Shown piece after piece: positions 1 to 4,969 of a DNA stretch of 7,843 nt; positions within the stretch are counted from its first letter, which is position 1, and the number at the start of each line of letters is the position of its first letter. The DNA comes from an uncultured Duncaniella sp. GTDB lineage: Bacteria > Bacteroidota > Bacteroidia > Bacteroidales > Muribaculaceae. The stretch covers positions 1 to 7,843 of the forward strand of contig CAJTMH010000012.1 in assembly GCA_910577255.1 (NCBI GenBank), written 5' to 3'. Below the pieces are notes generated by a model. That model worked only from the letters and a program-made list of their open reading frames with translations. It was not told the DNA's origin and did no database searches. The position numbers and the translations under genes were made by a program.

Positions 1-1
1 C

Positions 2-46
2 AAGCGTGATGAATGGCTTAACAATAAACATAACACTCAAAAATAA
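2..46 (+). CDS. C-terminal tail of an upstream gene (partial)
   Basis: The frame open from the left edge reads KRDEWLNNKHNTQK and stops at TAA 44-46, six bases before the ATG of the next gene. Such tight spacing suits an operon with the gene at 53-370. Only 14 residues are visible, so no family can be named, and the frame could be open by chance. Confidence 0.35.
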   Translation, partial: KRDEWLNNKHNTQK

Positions 47-52
47 AGCACT

Positions 53-370
53 ATGGACAATCAGATAGCAGCAACCATACTCCAACAAATCGGAGGAAAG
101 CGGTTTGTGGTTATGACCGGAAGCCACGACTTCATCAACCTCGGCAACGGATTGAGAATGAGCCTTAGCCGTAACAAGACATCGGCTAATCGCTTGGAAA
201 TAATCTATGATGCAGGCGCAGACCTCTACAATATGCGGTTCTACCGCCAATCGTTCAGCCGAAAGACATTTGAGGTCAAAATCAAGGACATCAAGACATA
301 CGAAGGTGTCTATTGTGATATGCTTGAGGACATCTTTTCGGATGTGACCGGTATGCACCTTTATATGTAA
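53..370 (+). CDS. Conserved hypothetical protein of Bacteroidales conjugative elements
   Basis: This encodes a 105-residue soluble protein with no signal peptide, membrane helix or cysteine cluster. It looks mixed alpha/beta, with the phrases IGGKRFVVMTGSH near residues 13-25, SRNKTSANRLEIIYDAGADL around 39-58 and EGVYCDMLEDIFSDVTG near 84-100. From memory, very similar small proteins of unknown function recur in the accessory and replication region of Bacteroides ICEs; I cannot assign a biochemical role. The ATG at 53 follows the upstream stop by six bases, so it is probably the last gene of an operon entering from the left. A terminator-like hairpin follows at 401-433. Confidence 0.8.
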   Translation: MDNQIAATILQQIGGKRFVVMTGSHDFINLGNGLRMSLSRNKTSANRLEIIYDAGADLYNMRFYRQSFSRKTFEVKIKDIKTYEGVYCDMLEDIFSDVTGMHLYM

Positions 371-400
371 AGATATTATTTGCCAAATCGTAATATGACA

Positions 401-433
401 AGTGGCGCGACCCTGGGATAGAGTTGCGCCACT
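401..433 (+). terminator. Terminator-like hairpin after the 53-370 gene
   Basis: The arms 401-411 (AGTGGCGCGAC) and 423-433 (GTTGCGCCACT) pair over 11 bases with one G-T wobble around an 11-base loop. The GC-rich stem is followed by GATTTTGTT, as expected of an intrinsic terminator. A second, smaller GC hairpin (GCCGCC-ACA-GGCGGC, 453-467) lies just downstream and may help. A GTG at 402 opens a long frame, but it lies inside this stem and is unlikely to be a start. Confidence 0.65.
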
Positions 434-489
434 GATTTTGTTAAAAATTTCGGCCGCCACAGGCGGCGTTTGGGTTGGATTTATTATAA

Positions 490-522
490 TTGCTTCAGTA
501 GTATTGATTTATACTACCTTTG
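490..522 (+). promoter_or_regulatory. Candidate Bacteroidetes promoter for the Abi gene
   Basis: TACCTTTG at 515-522 matches the Bacteroidetes -7 consensus TAnnTTTG. A TTG lies at 490-492, 22 bases upstream, close to but slightly beyond the usual -33 spacing. It sits between the hairpin at 401-433 and the recognisable Abi N-terminal coding sequence, so it is a plausible promoter for that gene. Confidence 0.45.
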
Positions 523-651
523 TAAAAGCATACAACAAACAGTTTTTCAATAAAGTTTTTTCAGACAAGCGGATGGAACGCTATTTTTCGTTGTATCCGG
601 ACTACGAAAATAAAGCGATTAAGCATTATCAATGCAATCTCAGGCTGTCGG

Positions 652-663
652 AAACACCGTATA
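652..663 (+). repeat. Left copy of AAAC-N3-GTATA flanking repeat
   Basis: AAAC at 652-655, three bases, then GTATA at 659-663. The same arrangement with the same spacing occurs at 3369-3380, giving 9 identical positions of 12. The two copies sit exactly where the two halves of the Abi gene stop and resume, so they are the candidate junctions of the inserted segment. Confidence 0.5.
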
Positions 664-672
664 ACTCAACGC

Positions 673-700
673 ATAGAAAACGGATAGAAATAATTTCTAT
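673..700. repeat. Left-end direct repeat and palindrome
   Basis: ATAGAAA occurs at 673-679 and again at 684-690, an 11-base period. The second copy is half of a perfect palindrome, ATAGAAAT-A-ATTTCTAT (684-700). This lies just inside the left border of the inserted segment, where a recombinase or regulator might bind. It could equally be a weak hairpin or a chance AT-rich repeat. Confidence 0.4.
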
Positions 701-760
701 TTAGACAGTATAATCACCCTGAAAAATAGGCTAATACACTGATATGTCAAAATTTTAATG

Positions 761-768
761 TATCTTTG
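761..768 (+). promoter_or_regulatory. Promoter -7 box for the Imm32-like gene
   Basis: TATCTTTG matches TAnnTTTG and is followed by CA, as is common in Bacteroidales promoters. No clear -33 TTTG is seen at the right spacing. Transcription would begin near 772, leaving a leader of about 60 bases that contains a nine-codon frame (796-825, MIKSLSEYA) ending seven bases before the gene's ATG. Confidence 0.55.
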
Positions 769-832
769 CATTTGAAATCAAACGCTTATCCCAAAATGAT
801 AAAATCACTTTCAGAATACGCATAAAAACAGA

Positions 833-1090
833 ATGAAAGTTTCATTGAATGTTCCAAACTATACTCCCGATACTGGAATGGGACTTAATTGGGAAAGTAA
901 CTTCAAAATTAAGGTTTCCGATATAAATGGGAGCATCTTAATTGAAGCTAATACTGATGGGTTAGTTTCCTTGGCAAATCACTTGTTAAATTTATCTCAA
1001 TCATCGGTTCCGGCAGGAACTCATCTTCATCTCGATGAGAACAACTCTCTTGAAGAGGGCTCTTTAGATTTAATAATCGAAAAGATTTGA
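833..1090 (+). CDS. Imm32-like immunity protein
   Basis: This encodes an 85-residue acidic cytosolic protein. Its core, ILIEANTDGLVSLANHLLNL (residues 35-54), followed by P-x-G-T-H-x-H-L-D (60-68), then a leucine-rich LEEGS and LIIEK, matches the remembered pattern of the Imm32 family: an ANxxGLxxLAxxLLxLA helix, then PxGxHxHLDexnxLeeGSxxLII. Imm32 proteins are predicted to neutralise polymorphic toxins made by competing bacteria; the toxin they bind is not identifiable from sequence. No toxin gene is adjacent, so this is an orphan immunity gene. It has its own TAnnTTTG box at 761-768 and is the first gene of the inserted segment. The length is typical for the family. Confidence 0.75.
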   Translation: MKVSLNVPNYTPDTGMGLNWESNFKIKVSDINGSILIEANTDGLVSLANHLLNLSQSSVPAGTHLHLDENNSLEEGSLDLIIEKI

Positions 1091-1225
1091 TTACAAGACG
1101 TCAGTTTATAAGAGTGCATGTTGAATAGTGGCGATAATGACTGTAAACTTTTGAAATAATTTATCCAAATAATCTGAAAATAATATGATACTAATATTAG
1201 CGATGCGATCTTAGGCATTTCCGCC

Positions 1226-1363
1226 ATGATTGGAGTGAAGATGAAAATAGAAAAACGCAAAAAATGGTGGATGCCATTTCTTATTGGAGGAATAGTATTC
1301 GTTTTGTTGATCTGTCTTTCTATTATCGCTTTCAATATGCTAACATTATCCTCGCCAGGATAA
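1226..1363 (+). CDS. Small single-helix membrane peptide
   Basis: A 45-residue frame starts MIGVKMKIEKRKKWW and continues into one hydrophobic helix (about residues 17-38) before TAA at 1361-1363. The basic stretch before the helix predicts a cytoplasmic N-terminus. An in-frame ATG at 1241 preceded by GGAG is an alternative start. The frame stays open upstream to TAA 1181-1183 and reads plausibly (TNISDAILGISA), so the original gene may have started earlier and lost its start by a small indel. No family is recognised. The size and context suggest either a small membrane protein of the immunity segment or a gene remnant. Confidence 0.45.
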   Translation: MIGVKMKIEKRKKWWMPFLIGGIVFVLLICLSIIAFNMLTLSSPG

Positions 1364-1397
1364 AATAATTGGATTCCAAGTATTTTCAAGCCATAAA

Positions 1398-1547
1398 ATG
1401 AGGTTGTTACAGTCGTGTGGTACAATAAGAGTACAAAAGCGATGTTATTTATCGGTCTTTGGCGAAAAGGTGGTAAGAAATGGAACTGATAAAAAACGTA
1501 CCGAATTTTGTAAAATAGTTGATAATGTGTTTTTACCAATTATTTAG
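1398..1547 (+). CDS. Doubtful small ORF
   Basis: A 49-codon frame starts at ATG 1398 and ends at TAG 1545-1547, encoding a basic peptide with no membrane helix and no family resemblance. It runs up against the promoter box of the next gene (1550-1557). It is the only plus-strand frame of this size in the 218 bases between the small membrane peptide and the lipoprotein gene. It may be non-coding or a decayed remnant. Confidence 0.15.
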   Translation: MRLLQSCGTIRVQKRCYLSVFGEKVVRNGTDKKRTEFCKIVDNVFLPII

Positions 1548-1557
1548 ATTATCTTTG
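1526..1557 (+). promoter_or_regulatory. Promoter for the lipoprotein gene
   Basis: TATCTTTG at 1550-1557 is a full match to the Bacteroidetes -7 consensus and is followed by CAC. TGTG at 1526-1529, 20 bases upstream, is a three-of-four match to the -33 TTTG. The ATG at 1582 would leave a leader of roughly 20 bases. Confidence 0.65.
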
Positions 1558-1581
1558 CACCTGAACCAATAACCGATTCGT

Positions 1582-2169
1582 ATGCCAAAAAGACTCACTC
1601 TCCCTGCTTTGCTTGTAAGCATCGCCCTTGCAGTTGTAACAACTGCGTGTGGCAATACAAGCACCACCAAAACCGATAAGATAGAAGGTGTGGAATGGAA
1701 TGTTACCGTTAGAAAAGCGGTACAATTCTATGACACCCAGACTGGTGTTAGTACTGAAAATAAATATACTCTTGCAGACACTGCATCTATAAACCAACAG
1801 CTTCTTGGCATTAAGCCTGAAAATTTGGCCCTCGAATGGACTATACCCAGTGCTGACGGCTCGATTTGGCTTGTTGCATACGAAAATGGGCCGATTTTAT
1901 CTGAAAAGGTAGCTGTAGCCGAAGCAAACACTATGCCGTCCTATAGCGGCAATATTCAGGTCGCATTCAAGTTTGCGGATGCTGACAAGTGGGCTACAAT
2001 TACCCGTGAAAATATAGGTAGCAGATTGGCCGTATTTGTCAACAGTCAGCTAATGAACGCTCCGCAGGTAAATAACGAGATTACATCAGGTAATTGCTCG
2101 GTGACTATCCCCGGCGATATGATTAAACAATATCTGCCGGATATAGATTTGGAAAAAATAAAGCAATAA
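1582..2169 (+). CDS. Lipoprotein with SecD P1-head-like domain
   Basis: This encodes a 195-residue protein. Residues 1-23 form a lipoprotein signal: a basic N-terminus (MPKR), a hydrophobic core, and lipobox VTTAC with the lipidated cysteine at 23. It should therefore be anchored in a membrane facing the periplasm or cell surface. The C-terminal part contains FADADKWATITRENIGSRLA, then VFVNSQLMNAPQVNNEITSG. This closely follows the SecDF P1-head pattern (F-x4-A-x-x-T-x-x-N-x-G-x-x-L-A, then a V-x-x-A-P-x-V-N-x-x-I-x-G turn). The membrane part of SecD is absent, so it cannot be a translocase; the domain is used alone. Its role is unknown. Next to an Imm32-like gene it may be an envelope-localised immunity factor, but that is only inference. 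It has its own promoter at 1526-1557. Confidence 0.8.
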   Translation: MPKRLTLPALLVSIALAVVTTACGNTSTTKTDKIEGVEWNVTVRKAVQFYDTQTGVSTENKYTLADTASINQQLLGIKPENLALEWTIPSADGSIWLVAYENGPILSEKVAVAEANTMPSYSGNIQVAFKFADADKWATITRENIGSRLAVFVNSQLMNAPQVNNEITSGNCSVTIPGDMIKQYLPDIDLEKIKQ

Positions 2170-2203
2170 AAATTTCAGTTTGCAAGGTCGCGTCCGAGAT
2201 TAT

Positions 2204-2221
2204 AGGCGGAGGAATCTGCCT
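2204..2221 (+). terminator. Weak hairpin after the lipoprotein gene
   Basis: AGGCGGA (2204-2210) pairs with TCTGCCT (2215-2221) around a GGAA loop, with one G-T wobble. It is followed by TAAATCC rather than a run of T, so termination is uncertain. It lies between the lipoprotein stop and the next promoter box. Confidence 0.3.
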
Positions 2222-2249
2222 AAATCCGCTGTGTTTGAGAAAATTTAGT

Positions 2250-2257
2250 TAACTTTG
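2250..2257 (+). promoter_or_regulatory. Promoter -7 box directly before the STM3941-like gene
   Basis: TAACTTTG matches TAnnTTTG and ends four bases before the ATG at 2261. In Bacteroidetes transcription starts a few bases past this box, so the mRNA would begin at or beside the A of the ATG, giving a leaderless or nearly leaderless message. No good -33 TTTG is present at the expected spacing. Confidence 0.45.
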
Positions 2258-2260
2258 CGT

Positions 2261-2713
2261 ATGGCAAACCCAATCAATATATATGTCAGCGTTTCCAAAA
2301 GTTTGTTATTGACTTTGGGATTTGTTGTGTTTGCCCTTATGGTATATGTGACACTTAAAAATGCCAGTATCGCTAAAATTATTATAGGCGGAATATGTGA
2401 ATTGGTATCTATTATAGGTTTCGGATTTTCTCTATATGTACTTTGGTGGGCTTTGAAGAAAAGGCCGGTAATTAGAATTTATAATGACAGAGTAGAGAAT
2501 TACACGCTATTCACCGGGTGGCAGACTATTTATTTTTGTGATGTGGAGATATTCACGGTAATAAAGGTATCAGGAGTTCAAATTATTCAAGCGCATTTCT
2601 TGAATAATTTGTTTCAAGCCGATAAATCACTGAATACAGGTCTTATAGGCAACAAGAATAAAGTTTGTGATTTACTCAATGAAAAACTGAATGATTATGA
2701 ATCCGTTGAATAA
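2261..2713 (+). CDS. STM3941-like two-helix membrane protein
   Basis: This encodes 150 residues. Two membrane helices lie at about residues 11-30 and 36-63, ending in the basic ALKKRP. They are followed by a cytosolic beta-rich domain opening with VIRIYNDRVENYTLFTGWQT and continuing IYFCDVEIFTVIK, a PH-like layout. This order (I-Y-V-S-x-S-K-x3-L-L opening, two helices, then a P-x-I-x-I-y-x-x-x-I/V-x-n segment and a W-x-x-I turn) is what I recall for the STM3941 family, whose function is unknown. I prefer ATG 2261 to the TTG at 2255 because the TTG is part of the promoter box. The gene overlaps the next one by 23 bases, so they are probably translated together. Confidence 0.65.
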   Translation: MANPINIYVSVSKSLLLTLGFVVFALMVYVTLKNASIAKIIIGGICELVSIIGFGFSLYVLWWALKKRPVIRIYNDRVENYTLFTGWQTIYFCDVEIFTVIKVSGVQIIQAHFLNNLFQADKSLNTGLIGNKNKVCDLLNEKLNDYESVE

Positions 2714-3050
2714 AAATTTTTTTTGGCTTATTTGGGGAGTGTGCTTATGCTGTTTTATTTTTTTAAGCACAACTAATCATGGGCGCGGTGAAGCAGGAGG
2801 ACGTCTTATGCTATTCAGTCAATTGTTCCTAATTGGAGTCACCGCTTTATGCACTTCTTATAGTACACGAACAGCATACAAAAACCTTATAGTTGCAGTT
2901 GTTCTTAATGCCTTACTATTCTTTTGTTTATTCGGGAGTAATGGAGAAGGGAATAGTTTACTTTTGCTATTTTTGATTGTATTTATAAATGTTTGCTATG
3001 GTACTGGTTTATTAGTGTATCTACTAATAATGAAATCAGGACGTAGTTAG
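2691..3050 (+). CDS. Four-helix small membrane protein
   Basis: This encodes 119 residues that are mostly hydrophobic, with helices at about residues 9-26, 40-56, 64-81 and 88-112 and short polar loops (TNHGRGEAGGR, STRTAYKN). It ends in the basic MKSGRS. No catalytic motif or family is recognised. The start lies inside the end of the preceding gene (ATG 2691 or ATG 2697), so expression is probably coupled to it, and the two products may work together in the inner membrane. Small multi-helix proteins of this type often act as immunity proteins against membrane-targeting toxins; here that is only a context-based guess. Confidence 0.65.
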   Translation: MIMNPLNKNFFWLIWGVCLCCFIFLSTTNHGRGEAGGRLMLFSQLFLIGVTALCTSYSTRTAYKNLIVAVVLNALLFFCLFGSNGEGNSLLLLFLIVFINVCYGTGLLVYLLIMKSGRS

Positions 3051-3300
3051 GTTCAGGTGACGAAGCGACGGGAAATGTTGCGAGTTAGGGCGTTTAATTA
3101 CGGGTCGTTATAGTCGAGAGCGAGTCACGGCCACAATCGCCTCCTTATGCTCAAATGATGAAGAACAGAAGACAAGCAAAACACAAGAAGTGTTATAGGT
3201 GGCTAATCATCTATTTTGAGAAGACAAATCAAATTAAATTGAACTAACAGGCCTTAAAAATAGCAAAATCTTTTTCTCTCAGTTCTCTTGTTTATCTCTA
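3051..3300. other. Gene-free stretch with a GC-richer block
   Basis: From the stop at 3050 to the start of the Abi C-terminal fragment I see no convincing gene. About 3055-3145 is clearly richer in G and C than the AT-rich genes on its left and the sequence on its right, and has no open frame of note. A 30-codon basic frame (ATG 3155 to TAA 3245-3247) is present but has no supporting signal. The block could be a remnant of another element or a non-coding RNA; nothing in it is recognised. Confidence 0.3.
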
Positions 3301-3319
3301 TTAGTACATTTTTAGTACA
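3301..3319. repeat. TTAGTACA tandem direct repeat
   Basis: TTAGTACA occurs at 3301-3308 and 3312-3319, an 11-base period, which puts both copies on the same face of the helix. It is 50-70 bases inside the right border of the inserted segment, a position where arm-type recombinase sites or a regulator's operators would fit. No binding protein is identified. Confidence 0.45.
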
Positions 3320-3336
3320 CTTATGGCGATGTAATA

Positions 3337-3369
3337 TTGATTATCAACAATTATATTCTATATAATCAA
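3337..3369. repeat. Right-end inverted repeat
   Basis: TTGATTAT (3337-3344) has its exact reverse complement ATAATCAA at 3362-3369. Between them ATTATA (3350-3355) pairs with TATAAT (3361-3366), overlapping the outer arm. The structure abuts the AAAC junction at 3369-3372. It may be a recombination site or simply AT-rich sequence. Confidence 0.35.
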
Positions 3370-3380
3370 AACTATGTATA
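3369..3380 (+). repeat. Right copy of AAAC-N3-GTATA flanking repeat
   Basis: AAAC at 3369-3372, TAT, then GTATA at 3376-3380, matching the left copy at 652-663 apart from the three spacer bases. The GTATA half lies inside the Abi coding sequence (Met-Tyr-Ile). A crossover in AAAC would restore LSE-T-MYIP; one in GTATA would give LSETPYIP. Confidence 0.5.
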
Positions 3381-3907
3381 TTCCATTGTCTATATTTGAG
3401 GTGACATTGAGAAATGCTCTATGCCGCGAACTATCGGCTATGGCAGGACGTAAAGATTGGTACGCTATATTTCCGAATACTCCCGGATTGTCAAATCTGA
3501 ACCGCTATATTACTAATGCAATAAAACAAATTTCCGGAAGACACGAGCAAATAACACCTCCGAAGGTGATTGCGGAGCTTACTTTGGGATTTTGGGGATC
3601 GCTGTTGAATAGCGAATATGAACGAATATTATGGAAAGATTTGCACCGAGCATTTCCTTTTATGCCCAAAAATAAACGACAAAGAAAAAATGTATCAGCA
3701 CCACTCAACAGATTCAGGGCATTTCGTAACCGTGTGTTTCATAATGAATCTATTTGCTGGAATATGAACCGCGTTACCGAAATTCATAATGAAATTATTG
3801 AGGTTATTGGCTGGATAAATAAAGATATGCCCAATTGGTTGGCTCAATTGGATCGAGTGCCAGCTGTATCTTCAGATATTATCCAAATTATGGATTGGAA
3901 GAATTAG
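3373..3907 (+). pseudogene. Abi_2/AbiD-F-like abortive infection protein, C-terminal fragment with HEPN motif
   Basis: The 177-residue frame from ATG 3374 begins MYIPLSIFEVTLRNAL, normally an internal segment roughly 50 residues into Abi-family proteins. It has GFWGSLL at 72-78 and RNRVFHNE at 118-125, whose R118-x4-H123 matches the Rx4-6H active-site motif of HEPN ribonucleases. Family members are thought to cut cellular RNA on phage infection and stop growth; that is family knowledge, not shown here. The missing N-terminal part is found at about 540-655 on the same strand, so the gene was interrupted and not lost. Rejoined from ATG 573 it would encode 205 residues, close to full length for the short form of the family. 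The frame upstream of 3374 is stopped by TGA at 3338-3340 and no clear promoter is present, so this piece may not be expressed. Confidence 0.85.
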
Positions 3908-3941
3908 TATCGCCACCTACTATATTATAGGTAGCGATACT
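3906..3941. terminator. Bidirectional terminator-like inverted repeat
   Basis: AGTATCGCCACCTA (3906-3919) and TAGGTAGCGATACT (3928-3941) pair over 14 bases with one mismatch around an 8-base AT loop. It lies between two convergent coding regions, overlapping the stop of the Abi fragment and ending nine bases before the lysozyme stop. There is no T-run on either side, but the position suits termination in both directions. Confidence 0.6.
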
Positions 3942-3950
3942 ATAACCATC

Positions 3951-4442
3951 TTATTTAAGATATAAAGCCGCAAATTCTGTCATTCGGCGTTGGTGAAGTT
4001 GCTTGTGGAATTTGCCTTTGTAGCGGCAGTGGGCAGTGTATTCCTTGAATATGTTTCGGTCGCCCCGTCGGAGTTTTTTCAGTATTGAGGATTTGTTCAC
4101 AACACCGGGCCCGCAGTTGTAGGCTAATGCGCCTAATAACACACTGTCTTTGCCGTATTGGGAGTATAGGGCGCAGAATTTGCGGAGGTCTTTTCGCAGT
4201 AGTGCGTCGGCTTGTGCCTCGGTCAGTTGCACACCTCGGCGATATGGTTCTCCCGGCTGGACGCAGTGACCGTACCCCACATAGGGCCAGTGTTTCGGGT
4301 GGTGCATCGTTTCAAATTTCTTGATTATCAGCACAGCACGTTCAAACAACGGCAATCCCATTATGCTCCTTTTTGCGGCGTGGGCGGGCGTTGCTGCCGC
4401 AAGGGTCAGCAACGCCACGAAGAACATCAGTAACTTTCTCAT
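3951..4442 (-). CDS. Exported lysozyme-like protein of the transfer operon (GH24-like)
   Basis: This encodes 163 residues. A signal peptide (MRKLLMFFVALLTLAAATPAHA, cleavage after about residue 22) directs it to the periplasm. The mature protein resembles phage-type lysozymes: IIKKFETMHHPKHWPYVGYGHC carries the catalytic-type glutamate E44 and the G-x-G-H turn (56-59). LTEAQADALLRKDL and ALAYNCGPGVV follow, as in the T4-like fold. The Asp and Thr of the classical E-D-T triad are not at the expected places (His/Trp and Tyr there), as I recall for other Bacteroides ICE homologues. It would open the peptidoglycan locally for assembly of the conjugation apparatus. The start ATG overlaps the traQ stop by four bases. 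It is the last gene of the operon. Confidence 0.85.
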   Translation of the reverse strand: MRKLLMFFVALLTLAAATPAHAAKRSIMGLPLFERAVLIIKKFETMHHPKHWPYVGYGHCVQPGEPYRRGVQLTEAQADALLRKDLRKFCALYSQYGKDSVLLGALAYNCGPGVVNKSSILKKLRRGDRNIFKEYTAHCRYKGKFHKQLHQRRMTEFAALYLK

Positions 4443-4969
4443 CGGCTGATTGGGGTTAATGTTCCGGGATTGATGGGAGTAACGACCAAGCCACCTGTAT
4501 TGTCATCATTATCTTTGGTGTTGAACTCGAAAGTCTGTTCCCACGGTGTCGAACCGAAATTATCTTCCACGACAACGAGGAATTTATGTGCATCGGAAGA
4601 TTTTGCTGTGTAGTTCAGGCGGAATGTCTTGCTTTCGAGCAGAACACGGTCGTTGTTAACCAGCACCGGGCCGTCAACGAGTTTGAGCGTACCCTCGCCG
4701 TCATACTGGAAATAGCGGATTGTGTAGAGTGTGTTGGTATAGTTGCCTTCCGGCTGGATCTCAAAGCGCAGCTCTACGGTCTGGCCTTTGGTTATCTTTT
4801 CAGCGAAGGGCATTACCTCCACCGTGAACGGATAGGACTGTTGCACATCGAGGTCGTCAGAACAGGACGAGAGTGTGAACACGAGGGCAAAGAGTGTTGC
4901 CCAGAACCCGAAGAACCGGGCGGGAGTGAGGCGCATTGCGCCAATACGGGAGATAAGATTTGTAGTCAT
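4439..4969 (-). CDS. traQ: TraQ, conjugative transposon lipoprotein (DUF3872)
   Basis: This encodes 176 residues. A hydrophobic segment (about 19-33) is followed by lipobox LSSC with the lipidated cysteine at 36 and SDD after it, then YPFTVEVMPFAEKITKGQTV, the opening of the DUF3872 beta-sandwich found in TraQ of Bacteroides conjugative transposons. The rest is predicted beta strands ending in an Asn/Asp-rich linker and a Pro/Thr tail (DNDDNTGG, TPINPGTLTPISR). TraQ is a transfer-operon protein of unknown mechanism, presumably in the envelope part of the mating channel. The N-terminus before the hydrophobic segment is longer than I expect for a lipoprotein; ATG at residue 12 is an alternative, but ATG 4969 overlaps the traP stop as ATGA, which favours the longer form. 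Confidence 0.85.
   Translation of the reverse strand: MTTNLISRIGAMRLTPARFFGFWATLFALVFTLSSCSDDLDVQQSYPFTVEVMPFAEKITKGQTVELRFEIQPEGNYTNTLYTIRYFQYDGEGTLKLVDGPVLVNNDRVLLESKTFRLNYTAKSSDAHKFLVVVEDNFGSTPWEQTFEFNTKDNDDNTGGLVVTPINPGTLTPISR

Larger units (their letters stand above)
504..704 (+). pseudogene. Abi_2/AbiD-F-like abortive infection protein, N-terminal fragment
   Basis: The frame reads FSDKRMERYFSLYPDYEN, then KAIKHYQCNLRLSE, which is the N-terminal signature of Abi-family proteins (an R-x2-Y near the start, a charged turn, K-A-I-x2-Y and N-x2-L-S-E). The family normally continues directly into a Y-x-P-L-x3-E-V-x-L-R-N segment. That segment is absent here but begins at 3374. After LSE (ending at 653) the frame runs into unrelated sequence, PYNSTHRKR and onward, to TAG 702-704. 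The start is uncertain: the only in-frame ATG is at 573, a TTG is at 504, and family-like residues already appear from about 540. The bases derived from the gene end at about 655; 656-704 is read-through into the insert. Confidence 0.7.
656..3372 (+). mobile_element. Putative 2.7-kb inserted immunity-gene segment inside the Abi gene
   Basis: Removing these 2,717 bases joins codon GAA (651-653) through a shared AAAC to ATG 3374, giving LSE-T-MYIPLSIFEV in a single frame, the expected continuous family sequence. The segment is AT-rich and holds an Imm32-like gene, a small membrane peptide, a lipoprotein and two overlapping membrane-protein genes, all on the plus strand and mostly with separate promoters. 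No transposase or integrase gene lies inside, so it would have to be moved in trans or have arrived by homologous or illegitimate recombination. The exact borders are ambiguous by a few bases because the flanking repeat is shared. This is inference from gene structure; no element family is recognised. Confidence 0.6.

Noticed and set aside
402..572. Extension of the Abi N-terminal frame back to GTG 402
   Set aside because: The GTG lies inside the terminator stem, and the hydrophobic stretch that follows is translated promoter DNA and does not resemble the Abi family.
1027..1539. 170-codon minus-strand frame
   Set aside because: It runs antisense to the Imm32-like gene's end and the small membrane peptide, has no family resemblance, and is open mainly because the region is AT-rich.
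652..3380. Integron attC cassette array
   Set aside because: The border sequences do not match the RYYYAAC/GTTRRRY core sites, and no attC-like stem separates the genes.
3391..3398. TATATTTG matching the promoter box
   Set aside because: It lies inside Abi coding sequence (Ser-Ile-Phe-Glu) and no in-frame start follows at a suitable distance.
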